From: Serinus canaria
Lineage: Eukaryota > Chordata > Aves > Passeriformes > Fringillidae
Length of the DNA: 64,000 bases
Reading direction: 5' to 3'
Assembly (NCBI RefSeq): GCF_022539315.1
Contig: NC_066319.1
Location: 32,061,093 to 32,125,092, forward strand
Part shown: positions 12,482 through 24,175 of the stretch, in pieces
Layout of the letters: each line of letters opens with the position of its first letter
How positions within the stretch are numbered: the stretch's first letter is position 1
Notes under the pieces: model-generated
The model's database searches: none
Seen by the model: the letters and a program-made list of their open reading frames with translations, nothing else
What the model was told of the DNA's origin: nothing
Program-made: the position numbers and the translations under genes

Positions 12482-12487
12482 GTAAGT
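12482..12487 (+). other. MEIS2: Splice donor GTAAGT
   Basis: A full-consensus GTAAGT follows the Thr codon ACA, leaving the reading frame at a codon boundary (phase 0). The last exon base is A rather than the preferred G. This weakens the exonic side of the donor slightly and could favour occasional read-through. Confidence 0.95.
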
Positions 12488-12550
12488 GGTGACCAAAACC
12501 AAAATAAATTTCTATTCATGTGCCTAATAGGTTTTATTCATCATTATTAG
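12482..12550 (+). other. MEIS2: In-frame intronic read-through tail ending in a stop
   Basis: If the donor is not used, the MEIS2 frame continues for 22 codons and stops at TAG 12548-12550. The product would end after homeodomain helix 1 and lack the recognition helix. Homeodomain-truncated MEIS isoforms are known (for example the one called Meis2e), but that this tail is expressed is inference. An AATAAA at 12503-12508 lies inside the tail, before the stop, so it does not by itself make a good terminal exon. Confidence 0.35.
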
Positions 12551-12665
12551 AAATCAATTATCCCCGTAATTTTTTGCCCATTATTAGGTCTCAGGATTTG
12601 TTGCTTTTTTTTTAAATTAGGGTTTTTTTTCCTTAGGTCTTGGAATCATGACAAATCTCAAAGAA

Positions 12666-12729
<64 letters not shown>
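12666..12729. repeat. (ATCT)16 tetranucleotide microsatellite
   Basis: Sixteen uninterrupted ATCT units span 64 bases, starting 185 bp after the exon. They are followed by an AT-rich alternating stretch with a 14-bp self-complementary core. Perfect tetranucleotide arrays of this length are usually polymorphic, so the allele length here is that of the sequenced individual. Confidence 0.95.
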
Positions 12730-13464
12730 CTATATATGCATATATGTAAAAACACATCCTATAGAAAGAAAAAAAGAGAGAGTACGATGCCTTAGCATGG
12801 AACACCACCTATATACGAAGTAACCATTTTTGGCTTTGAATTATTCAAAATCTTCCTACAGACAGCAAAAGGGGGATTCTTACTTTAACATATATAAAGC
12901 TCTGACTTCTGGATTCTTTATTGCTGGCCTCTGTTTACACAAACTTTGTATGTATGTGGTGAAACAGAGAGCCCTGGACTGTGTGCATGTGCTGACATAC
13001 ACTGTGGATGTTAGACAAGTCAAAGCAGCAGCTTGCAACCTTGTCATTGTTACTTTTTTGTGAGGAAATAAAGAAGGCTTACAGATTCCCTAATTTTTCA
13101 GTTGTGTGACAGAGAGAATAAGCGCCTCTTTTTGCTTCTCTTCAAGTCCACAAATATTAAAACCTGGCCATATTCACATTCGGGGCGAAAGAGATTAAAT
13201 ATGTGAAATAGCAATGCTTTCCTTGGGCTTTTATTTGTCTGCTTGTGACTGGTTTTGTGTTGGTGTTCTGTTGACTATTATAGCTTCACTTAGGCATCAA
13301 AACACAATTCCACAGGAAACCTAGTAAGCCTAGTTTGCTTCATGTGGGAAATGATGGAGACTAGTAAAATTATCAATTATCTTCTTTCTTGCACTTCGAA
13401 ATTGTTTCTTACTTGATAAGGCTTGAAATGCTAACTGTTATTAACTGCCTCTTCTTCTACCAAA

Positions 13465-13497
13465 GTTTTATAAATTTCCAGGGTTTTATAAATTTCC
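13465..13497. repeat. Short direct repeat, 15 bp with 18-bp period
   Basis: Two exact copies of a 15-base AT-rich word lie at 13465-13479 and 13483-13497, separated by three bases. It looks like a small tandem duplication. Confidence 0.7.
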
Positions 13498-14887
13498 TGC
13501 TGTTGGTTGCAGTGTAATGATTCCGGGCCCCGATTTATTTATGATAGAGACTATCGAACTGCTCTGCCAGCAGCACAGCTAAAGGGGGGAGCCATAGATT
13601 CACATTTCTAAACCATCATTTTGATGTAAGGACATTAGTAGCAAACTAAGGTGCATTGATCTGGCCTGTGGGGTCAGGATTAGCTGGAATAGCCAGTGTC
13701 TCTGCTGGAGTAGTGGTTATTCCTGCCTCTCAGCTATGGCCATTTCAAAGGTCAGGTGCCCTGTACCCACTTGGCTCAGAGGAATTAGACAGAACATGAG
13801 TCTCTGGGCTGATTACTTAACCAAAGACAAAATAATGAGTCCTAAGCAAATACTGACTAATTGAAAGGGCTGTAAATCCATTACATATTGGTCAGGGATA
13901 ATCAGGAGTATTTAATCACTTTTATCTATTCAGGAGCACTGAAGCTGCAACAGCAAAGCCCTGAACCTTGCCATGTGCTTATTATTCTCATCATTATCAA
14001 AATTACTTCACAGCTGTTCTTTGCTACATCACCTCAGCTGGAGATTTACTAACCTGTAAAATGTTTTTAATTTGGAAGTCGAGTGAGTGCGAGTGGAGGG
14101 TTTTTCTTTCAGCTGTAGAGTATCTTTAGATGAGTAGTACAGGGAGACAGCAAAAAACAGGGCCACAAATAAACAAGTTTGGTTTGTAGACACCTCCATG
14201 TTAACTCCATTTCCTCCCATGAAATTTGTGATATCTTTTTTTTTTCCTTCCTGCCTTTGTTTCTTATGTGCTCCTTGAAAGCATTTGACACTTGCTTATT
14301 AAACAGTCAACTGCCTCTTGCTTCTCTTGAGGAAAGTCCTTCTGGCTTTTTGAAATCCCTTTTCCTTGTTTCTATCCTCTCTCTCCTGACCCTCTCCATC
14401 CTGCATGAATTAAGGAAATTTGCCCTCACTGGTGAGGATGGCCTCAAAAAAATCAGATTAAATGAACACAAAAAAGCCCCAAACCTTTTACCATCCAGGC
14501 TTTAATGAGTTTGCAGGTGTTGAAAGATTTACTGCGCTGTAATTCTCAGACCTGCAAACTGATAATGGAGACCCCTGACCAGTGCAATGTAAATTCAGAA
14601 AGATTCTTGCCATAAACACATGCAGGGAAGGAAGAAAACTCCTTTCTTTTAAAGATCTCACACTTTTCTCAAATTAGCTTGTCCATTCAAAATGTTACCC
14701 TGGCTGAGCCAGAACGGGGGAATCTGTGATGTACAATTTTATTGTTTCAAGTAAATATCTTTACAATGACAGTCCATGATTCAATGTACATTCCTTCATT
14801 ACTACTCTAACCTTATTTCAAATTGGTTTGTTCCTCTTTTGTGCTGTATGACCCGTTCTTGTATTACAATAATCCCCTGATGTACCC

Positions 14888-14926
14888 TTTTTTCTTTCTC
14901 TCTCTCTCTCTTTTCTTTTTTTTTTT
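14888..14926. repeat. CT-rich pyrimidine tract
   Basis: This is an all-pyrimidine run containing a (CT)n core and ending in an uninterrupted T run. It is simple-sequence DNA and resembles a polypyrimidine tract, but no credible exon follows it. Confidence 0.75.
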
Positions 14927-17734
14927 AAGAAACTAATTGAATTATCTCATTATTTTAATTTGTTAAGCAAATGTATTTTATGTCTCAGGATGTGTTCTTA
15001 AAGAAGGAGCTGCTTAGGCTTTGCCCCCTGAATGGGCCATTGGTACATTTTGACATTCATGCATTCATTAAGGAGAGGAACATAAAAGAGCTCTGGTTGT
15101 ATTTTTTTTTTCAAACACCCAACCAGCATGGAGCAACTTTTCCATAAGCCACAGGGGTCTCTCTACATATGTTCTCAACTGCAAGCCATTGTCACCTATT
15201 CTGAATACCTCAAAAGGACAAATAAAAAACTAAAGGCCAACTGTAGCAATTGTTAGCTGTTAGTCTCAATATGACAAAAATCATTAACCTCTGATTTCCC
15301 TGGAAGGAGAGGCAGTGGCAGTCCATCTCTTCTGGCATGGATTAAATGCAGAAGTCCTTTAGACTGTCAAATTCCACGAGAGTAACTCAGATCTGACTAA
15401 TTGTATTTACTTATGATTTTAAATAAAATGCTATGTTTTTCCTTTATTCAATCAGTTTGCAAACTCCTAAGGCAGCCAGTTTTAAAAATTGAATGGCCTA
15501 AGTGGCTTTTTTGAAGAGACAGGCACTTGAACTCTGATGTAGAATGAATGTGTCTGACAGGCTGTGTCTTTCAAAACTATTTCTAACCCCCATCACAGCT
15601 TCCATTTTGTAGTAACTTTACTTATATTTGAAATAGGATACACATGCATGTTTTTATTGTTGGAAATCAAATGCAAAGAGCAGGAGCTTCTGTCGTGTTC
15701 TTGCTCAGTTACTGAGCTCTGTCTTACATTTGGAATTACAACATAACCAGAAGATAAAAGGTCTGAGGATGAATTGGTTGGAAATGTGTATGCTTTTTCT
15801 GGATAATATCCAGTGTTTAGGAAAGTAGAGGAAATCCTAGTCTGGTAGTATAATCTTTTCAATAGTACATAAAGATTACAACATCAGAAAGGTAAACCTG
15901 ACATTAAGACTGTTTTTAGTTGAGTTGAAAGGTGGTTAAAGAAAAGAAACAGCAAGAAATCTGACCCAAGCTGAGAGTTTATTCATAGCTTTGGAAGACT
16001 CCTTTTCCTCTATGCTAAGGAGTTCTTAGTACACTCAATTAGCCTCTCAGCCATCACTGCTTTCCTCCCTCAAGTGTTCCCCTATTTGCCCTGCAAAGAA
16101 CATATTTGATCACCAAGTGAAAACAGGAAGTGCTCAAATGTATAGATACATCCAGCTTACATCAGGGCTGGAATTAGGATTTCTTACCAGCAACTATAGA
16201 GCCAGTGCCCCTCCTCCCACGCCCTTTTGAAGGATGGAGGACCTTTAAAATATATATACATAATCAGAAGAGAGGAAAGTTATAAAGGAAGTAATTATAC
16301 CACTCTATGGGCTTGTACCTCTGGTAGTTCATCCATTTCTGCAGCAGTGTGCCAAAGACTACATTTTTTGCTACATTCAACATTTTTTCACCTTTTTTTA
16401 CCAGGCTGGTAGAACAGAGTCTCATTTATGCTTTGACACTTACCTGGAGGGATGCCCTTTGTTAAAATTCTATTTTGGTTGGTTTTTTTGTTACAGTCTT
16501 TAAGAAGACATGTATCATAACCTGTAGTACCAGATTTACTGGTACTTGCCTTACAGATTTAATGGTAGCTTGCAAACTAAGGCTTTCTTAATGAAAATGC
16601 CTAATTCCCATTTGATGATATTTGGGATGTCTCCCCTAAAGCCAGAGGAGTTGAGCTGTTTTTTCTGCTTTTTTTTGCTAGCTGAAGTTCTGTCTTCTAA
16701 CTTTGAACAATGTCATTTTAGCCTGATTTCCACAATCTTCTGGCTGACGATCTTGCTCTTTACACAGTCTATTCTAGAATATATCTTGGTTTTATCTGTT
16801 TCATTGTCAGGCTAGAGTTCTCCTGGAAGGTGACAAAATGAATCAGCCACAGCTTTTGTACTTACCTGAATTAATTTGCTTAACTTGTCATATTCATGTG
16901 TCCAGGTTGGATAATATGAATAGTCTCACTGAAACAGATTTTTTTTTCTGTACTTATGTGGGTATATCTGAGAATAAAATGTGTATCTATCATATTTTGA
17001 TTAATGGCTTATCAAGCCTATTATACAGGGCAGCTATTTTATTTATTCATTAGATTTGATTCTAGAGATGAATGTCATCAACCAAAGCCAATCTTGGAGC
17101 AAGTGTCCAAGGAAGTTGAATCCAACCCACCTTCATAAATATCTCCTTCCATACTTTATTTTAGTAACAATGCCTTAAAGAAAGGTTACAGACATAGCTG
17201 GCTATTGCACTCCACACTGAACAGCTTACTTTCACATCAAACTGCAGAAGAACAGCTTTACTCAGAGATGTGATCTGGGAGAAGCATTCTGCACATGGAT
17301 GTTTTTGCCCTGCTGTAAAATACCAAAACCAAAGCCAAAAATACAGCAGACCTCTGTCCAGTTAAAATGGCAGGAAGAAGGCTGGGAGACTCCAGATAAT
17401 ATGGGAATGTGCAGTCGTTCTAGTGAATTCTAGTGTGTGTGTTGGAGCGCTCTGTAACATGCTCTACCCTCCGAGGGTACACACAGGAGATGGACAATGT
17501 CCTCTGACTCCCCTGTAAAACTACCTGCACCAGTGTTTGCCTGGCTGCCATTTCCACCTCAGGGCACCACGGGGTCAGAGAGCTGGAGGAGCCCAAGCTA
17601 CAGTTTTATTCCAGGTCTGCTTTTAGGCTGTGTGCTGTTTTCAGCAAGGTAATAATAAGTTGCCTGCTGGTGTAGAGCAGACCTCTTTGTACAAACACCG
17701 CCCTGTTGGAAACATGTCCTACAAAATAATACTG

Positions 17735-17850
17735 TGCTCATTTTTCAGCTGGAAAAACTTTAGTGAGGAGAGGTTAAATGACTTCACCCCCCAGTGCTAA
17801 AGAAAAATCAGTGCCTGAATGCTAAACTCCCATGACTTGCGGTCTTGCAG
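17735..17850 (-). repeat. Possible ancient MIR/L2-like SINE remnant (antisense)
   Basis: The stretch resembles the reverse orientation of the widespread MIR/L2 core: a 'GGAAAAACT...GAGAGGTTAAATGACTT' type pattern followed by a degraded tail. It is highly diverged and recognised from memory of the family consensus, so the boundaries and family are uncertain. Confidence 0.35.
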
Positions 17851-18639
17851 TCCTCAGGACAACAGAGTTGTGCCTCTCTGTACCCCAGAATTGCTCTGGT
17901 GTCTCCTCAGAAGGGCTGGTGGTGGCCATTATCATTTCTAGTTATTGCTGCTGGTAGCACAGCCCTGCCTAATGTCATCAGCATCCCCCTCCTGTCCTGC
18001 CTGCCTGCCCTAGCGAGTCACCAGCCTGGGCAGAACAAACCCGGAAATCTTTCTCAAAATTACACTTCTGATCCCAGGCTGAAAGGTTTTATCCTCTGAG
18101 TGCTCCTAGTCCTCGGCCATGAAAGCATCCTGAAGAATTAGTAAGAGACCAAACATTCACATACCTTTTAAACACCACAATCTTAAAAGAAAAGAGCTGA
18201 AATGGGATGGGGGTGGGGCTTTGTTTGTTTTAAAAATGGAATCTGAGATTAGATCTGACATTTCTACATCCACCCCCTACAGAAGAGGGAACCCAGGGTC
18301 ATGGGGTGTGTGGGCCTCAAAAGCTAGCTTTGTCTGGGAGTGGTTAATCTAATCATTGTTACATAGACATCTGTTATTTCTTCTGAAAAATTGATGCTTT
18401 TGTGACACAATGATCCATCTATTTAGTACAACAGCCTGAGTAATTAAATTAAAAAAAGAATATTTTTGCGGGAGCATGTATTATAAAACTGCCATACCTC
18501 CTTGTACCAGTGAAAAGGCTGAGGAGAGGGAGTGGAAGATGAAGAGGGGCAGAGGGAGAAGAGTGCTTTAAGTCTCGCATTGTTTTCTGCTGGCTGGAGG
18601 AAAACATCTGTGAATTGTTTGAACTGAACCTTAGCAGGG

Positions 18640-19265
18640 ACTGTCTGAATCTGTGTCATCTCTGTTTAATTTCAGGAAATGATGTCACAGCGCATTAAAT
18701 AACAATGCTGCATGATTTATTTTTACTTGTACATGCTGTCCTAAGCATTTCAGTTACACGGCAGTGTTTTCAATTAAGTGCAAGCTTTCGGTTTTAAAAA
18801 ATATACTCGGTAATGCTCTTTTGGGGGGGCACGGGGTATGGGGAGGCTGGGTTTTTTAGGGGGTCACCAAGGTTCAGGGCTGTCGGAGGGCTCTGGGCCC
18901 ATTTGTCATGTGCTTATTTGTAGTTGGGACTGGATGTCAGCTCTCTCGTCACCCATGGCAACCTCCAGGACCGTGGGTTTGTTACAAAGCCTGTCTGGGG
19001 GAGAAAAAAACCTAAATATTCCGAACCGATCCGTCAAAAGACCTATTAGATAGTTATAGCCAGCCCTATGTACTGTAGCTTTTGCCTCGATCAAACTTTC
19101 TGCACTCCCCCTTCTTCTGTAGAAGAATAGAGGACATAAGTCAATTCTGTCTGCCATCTGTCGCCTCTCTCCCTGCTCCTCAAATTAAAGAGACAGTCCA
19201 AAATTTAAATAATCGGATACAATCACAGGAAGCCGGCCTGGAAATTATTACATGTGCAATTGGTT
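18640..19265. promoter_or_regulatory. Candidate conserved non-coding element / enhancer block
   Basis: This is unique, repeat-poor sequence with about fifteen CpGs in roughly 620 bases, far above the surrounding intron. It contains a cluster of three CpGs within about 12 bases near 19022-19033, homeodomain-like AT cores, a TTAAGTG NKX-like motif near 18775 and a G-quadruplex motif. MEIS2 introns are known to hold many vertebrate-conserved non-coding elements. Assigning this block as one is inference. The small open frames inside it (such as 18838-19053 and 18906-19157) look incidental. Confidence 0.45.
18823..18851 (+). other. Predicted G-quadruplex motif
   Basis: The G-tracts at 18823-18829, 18833-18836, 18840-18843 and 18849-18851 have loops of 3, 3 and 5 bases. 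A further G-run lies at about 18859-18863. This is a canonical quadruplex pattern inside the CpG-retaining block. Confidence 0.65.
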
Positions 19266-19440
19266 GAGGGTTTTCTTTACTTCTCATTTTATTTTGAAGA
19301 GGGGATCTTTATTGTGCTTCTTTGGAGATCAAAATATGTTGTGTGTTTCAGCTTCAAAAATAGCATGCTGAGAAATACTGGATTTGCAGTGTCACTGGGT
19401 TGTTTTCTAATAGGATTGCAAGTTATATATAGGGTGAAAT

Positions 19441-19463
19441 TCACACACACACATACACACCCT
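19441..19463. repeat. Short CA-rich microsatellite
   Basis: This is a CA dinucleotide run interrupted by one CATA unit and followed by a C-rich stretch. Confidence 0.75.
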
Positions 19464-20093
19464 CCCAACCCCCAAAGAATCCCCAAATTGCAAATCCTGC
19501 AAGGGACAAGTAAATGAATCACACCACCCTTCCCCTCCAGCTCTCCTATCCCTTTCATTGCCTTTCTGTCCCCAAATCCATGGCAGGCTGACGGGCTGCA
19601 GCAAAATCTTTTCTGGTGCAACTAGGACAATTTAAGCTGTTGACTCTACCTAATGGTCCTCTTCTAGGCCTGCTATAAGAGTTTTTCACAGTACCCTGTC
19701 TGATATTAGCTAGTTTAGGATATGCTTTACCTTTTCCCCTCCTTGTTTTTATCTTTGTACCAGCCTGCCTGGTTTTGCCTCCTCCTCATCAACAGGCAAC
19801 ACAATGTGTCAGGGCTGCAGCAAGGTGAATTTCATTCATGTGACATATGAGGTCAGCCGATGCCAAATCGTCAGATAACGTGGCTAGATGTTACTTCCCA
19901 GTTTAATATTTTACCTGCCATTTTCAAACAGGGGATTCCTGAGAACAGCAAAAAACATGTGCATGGTTTTCACTGAGGTTTGATTAAAAAACCTCGACTG
20001 AGCAAGCTGAATGTGGCCTAGCAAAAGATAGGATCAGCCACTGTTTTTCTCTGGTTGTTATTGTCAGATTACAAAGCTTTGCAGAGTCAGTAT

Positions 20094-20220
20094 AGGAAGG
20101 AAAAGAAAAAAGAAAAGAACAGAAAAGAAAAAAAGAAAGAAAGAAAGAAAAGAAAAGAAAAAAAAGAAAAGAAGAAAAGAAAAGAAAGAAAGAAACGAAA
20201 AGAAAGAAAAGAAAAGAAAA
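20094..20220. repeat. Homopurine GAAA-rich simple repeat
   Basis: More than 120 bases are almost exclusively purine, made of GAAA, GAAAA and GA units with only a couple of C interruptions. Weaker A-rich sequence continues to about 20262. It produces a spurious lysine/arginine/glutamate-rich frame on the + strand and a phenylalanine/leucine-rich frame on the - strand. Long homopurine tracts can form triplex (H-DNA) structures. Confidence 0.9.
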
Positions 20221-22061
20221 TAACAGAAATACACAAGAAAAGACAAGAAAAGAAGAGAAACAGGAACACCAAAGTCCAATTAATGAATTCCTTAAAGCAA
20301 TTGAAACAAGGAACTGATAGTGACAAGAATTTGTTTATATACAGTTGTGGCTGCAAGGCTCACAAGGCAAAAGGTGGTTTAACTAAAGCATATGTGAATG
20401 TAAAGTGTTTAAACATTTTTGACTCCAAAAGCATTGCTCTAATAAATGTTGTGAACTGCAGCTTTTGGAGATCAAGATCACAGTCAATTAGAGGAGAGAA
20501 GTCTTTGGAATATCTTCAGGGTCCACTATGTTTTCTGTTGTCATCAGAAAACTCATAGTTCCTCCCTTTCTCTGTAGTGTGAGGACATGATTATACGCAG
20601 ATACAAAAAATATTTTTAGGGAAAATACAATTGCTGTTGTTTGTGCAGTGATACTACCTCACAGCTTTGCCTCAGGATATGTTTAAAACTTTCTTTTCAA
20701 GATCCATGAGCAGGACAATGAGTTTCAAGGCAGTAAAATTAGAGTTATGTTGGGAAAAAAACCAAACCAAAACAAAAGAACGGTTCTGCCAACAGTTCCA
20801 CAGCTGCAAAGAAATGGATATGTCAATTCTTATTGCTGCCTAATGAAGAGAGTAGTTTGTGGCAGACAATATTACTTCCATTGTTGTGGAGTTTGTTTTG
20901 AGTTATGATACCTAGAATACCATGCATTACATATTGTAGAGTTGATTGGCAGCACTTGTTTGTAATATCTAAAGCAATCATTGACAACTCTAAAGACTTA
21001 CAGTTATCTCTAAGCATAATGGCAATACAGTTTTCATGCTTTTACATTTGTTACTTTTTATTTTTAACTGCTATCCCCAAATCTGCCAAAACTAATTTTG
21101 GTTGTTTTGTCTGATACTGGGTGATAGGCCATAAAGAGTTTTTTAAATCTTGGTTTTACCTTTTTATGATGACATTTCAAAACTATGTATTTTGTTTGTA
21201 GCAGTTGACTACTTATGTCCATAAAATGTTTAACATCTCATGACATACTCTTACAACCTCAGGATAATAATTCTGAGTAGCTCAGTAAACAGCAGAAAAT
21301 ATTATGGTTTAATGTTCAAAAAATATCTGCATACATCAATTCTTTTTAGTGCTGTAGAAATTTGGCTGTCATCAGGATCAAGCTCTTATTTGATAATTTC
21401 AAAATGGGAACTTGATATTCTGAAGTGGATATACTGTGGAAATACTATCTGACTAAATCAGATAGCAATGGGAAAGTTCCTGTTTGCTTTCTTAACATGT
21501 GCTAAATATGTGAAATGAGTAGATTTTTGTAAGATCATGGCCTAGTCTAGATTACTTTAAGATGGTTATGTCAATTAAAAAAACTTCAAAGATTATGTAA
21601 GTTCCATTGTTAGTTGATATACTGTATACCTAAATGGGTTGTTATAAAAGCAGCTATTTTTCCTCCCAGGTAAGTAAAAAAATTAGGGTTTGAGTCTTTG
21701 TGTTCAAATATTTGCAGATAATTCACAAATTAGTGACTAACAGTGTGTATCTCTCAGTCCTCTTCCTCCTACTCCTCCCTAATTCCAGTGGAACTCTGAT
21801 CCCTTTGAAAAAGCCAGAAAAGATGTAGTGAAATCATAATGGGAGACAGGCAGAAAAACACTTAGTAAGTGTTAAATGCTCTAGCCACTTTATCTGTGAA
21901 TTACCCTTAATAACTCTTTCAGTGATTCCCTATTTTGTGATAGAAAGACAAATGTCTTGAGTGCTCACCTGTTTGTCACATTCTCTTGTGACCCAGCTTT
22001 CACTCCTGTCCCCAGGACGGTGTAGCACAAGGGAGCTCTGGTAGACCTGTGGAGTTTTCAC

Positions 22062-22205
22062 TTCTCTTTCTAGCTGTGACCACAGTGACAGGACACTGTG
22101 CCTTAGTTTCCCTGTTTAAACAGTATGGCATAATGATTGTGGCTGCTTTTTGAAGTGCTTTTCATGTTTACAGGTGAAAAACCCTGTGTAAGGCCTGTGT
22201 CTTTT
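22062..22205 (+). repeat. Possible ancient MIR-like SINE remnant (sense)
   Basis: Ordered similarity to the MIR-type layout is visible: an 'AGCTGTGACC' segment, then 'GTGCCTTAGTTTCCCTGTTTAAA', then 'AATGAT', then an 'AAGTGCTTTTCATG...GGTGAAAAACC' tail segment. The order and spacing suit an old amniote SINE. Divergence is high and no boundaries or target-site duplications can be seen. Confidence 0.5.
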
Positions 22206-24109
22206 ACTTTGCAACAGCTGAATTACAGAAAATTACACTTCAGTTGCAGTTTTGTCCTGCCGATGAAAGAGCATGACAGTCATGCTATGCTTGTACACAT
22301 ACCTGAACTTCTGTGAACTGAAAGTTCGGGAGAGTTTTTTCTCTTTATGAAGCAGCATTTAATATAAATTAAGAGTGTTATATTTTTGCTGGTCTGTATG
22401 ATTTCTGCAAGCTACTGCAGTGCAAGTGTCTTGGTCTTGTGTTAATTTTGTCAGGTCTTTTCCTGATGTGGTGATTACTGCATGTAAATGCTATCAAATA
22501 TCTTTCCCATAGAGCACCAAGAGAAAGAACTTTGGGTGTCAACTGCTGGCCAAGAGGCAACAGTGAGAGTAAAGGGAGTGTAATGGCATTAACCAATGCA
22601 TCTTTGTACTCCAAGAACTTGCTAGTGGATATTCCCCTCCTCAACATTCTGGGAGTCTCCTGATGTGAAGTTGGACTTTGCCAGCTTTCCAGCCAGTCCT
22701 GATCTTTTCTGCTGCCTCTTTTGACTCAGCCAGGTGTTTCCCACCTGTGCATCCCACTCGTGCTTGAATGAAGAAACCAGAAACAGGAGGGTGACAGAGC
22801 AAAGAGTAAGGGGCTGAAGGGGTCTTGTGGAGTCCCCATTTCATATTGGCAAGGTCCCTGCCTGCTGAGGACCATATGCAGATAGCTGACAGCTCTTGGG
22901 ATAGTTCACAAAGGGCTGTTCAGGGTTATGGAGTGTGAGCAGGGAGAAAGATCCTATGTGTGATAACAACTGGAATAAGGAACGTAATGAGGTCAGAAAA
23001 GTGGTGTGTGTATATTTGAGGGAGTCGGCAAAGGAGTGCTGCATAGGAATAGTGGCACATATTAATTGCAAAGAAAGTTGGCTAATTTGAGGGATCAGTT
23101 CAAAATCTTAATGTTTAAAGAGTGCTTAATTTCAACTGTAAAGGGATATTCTTACTTTCTCTTTCAAATATAAAGTAGGAAATGAAACAGAAACACGTGT
23201 TAATTATTGTGAACAAAAAAAAATAGAGGGAAAATAATTTTATTCACTTTTCTTTTCCATCTTCTTTATTCATTTGGTGGAGTAATCCAAGAGTGGTGTT
23301 ACTTGGTCTTGTCTGTTTTCAATTCAATTTCTTCCAGTTACACAGGAACATTTTACTGAATGATCTAACATCGCTTAGGAAAGTGAGGTGCTTCTTGAGT
23401 TGGTAGGAACTTCTCTGGGGATGGTGGGATGAACTGCAGAGTTTTAGGATAACCCTAAGGATTCCACATTGTTTCATATAGTATGCCCATTTACACCTCA
23501 ATTTTAAGCAGCCTACAACCTATGAATGTGTTGTATGGTGGCCATAAACAGCCAAGCAAATGCTTCTCAGACCAAAAACCCCACTACTTTGTGCATATCT
23601 AACCAAAACATTTGTAGACAATTTACTACTATAATTAATCTTAGCTGTCCTGGCTTTTATGAACTTACATCCCACAATGCTCTTGGAGGCAACCAACCTT
23701 CTGGAAAAAGGGGCTCTTGCCATTTTCTCTCCCTTTCCCAAAAATTGTCCATTTAGAAAGCAATAATGCTTTCATAGGAACCAGTGCAAAACAATATGCA
23801 CTGCAGGAGAATAAAATGTCTACAAATGAACAGAACTGTGGTGGTTTTTTAGAATGGGTACAAATAAACATAACTGTAGAGCTGTGATACTATCATGAGT
23901 TTGGCTCCTGGGGTCTGAATCCTGTGCAAAGCCCCAGCTGAAAAGATAAAATATTGCAGTTCCCTATTCAGCAGTGCTCTAACATCCTCTACTGCATCCC
24001 AAACAATCTCTGCAGCAAGCTTCTTTCTGAGACGGAAAACTCTTTAATACAAGGCCTGGGGACTCATGAGCTTTCTACTCAGTACCCTTTAGGCTCACTC
24101 CATGAAAAA

Positions 24110-24175
24110 GTATCTTGCCTAAAAGAGGCCAAATATCACACAACAGAGCTGGTGGGAAATTCAAACTGTTCTAAG
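24110..24175 (-). repeat. Possible MIR-like SINE fragment (antisense)
   Basis: A segment of the form 'CTTGCCTAA...GCCAAATATCACACAAC...AGCTGGTGGGAAATTCAAAC' resembles the antisense MIR motif around 'cttgcccaaggtcacac ... gctgggaattgaac'. It is short and diverged, so this is a tentative call. Confidence 0.35.

Noticed and set aside
12503..12508. AATAAA poly(A) signal just after the donor
   Set aside because: It lies upstream of the read-through stop, and AATAAA is frequent in AT-rich introns. No downstream GU-rich evidence singles it out.
12245..12550. A 101-codon open frame as a stand-alone small gene
   Set aside because: Its middle is the MEIS2 exon flanked by exact splice signals. The N-terminal part and the C-terminal tail are intron sequence, and the Met is not a start.
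20055..20558. 167-codon Lys/Glu-rich open frame
   Set aside because: It is generated by the homopurine GAAA repeat; the rest of the frame is ordinary intron.
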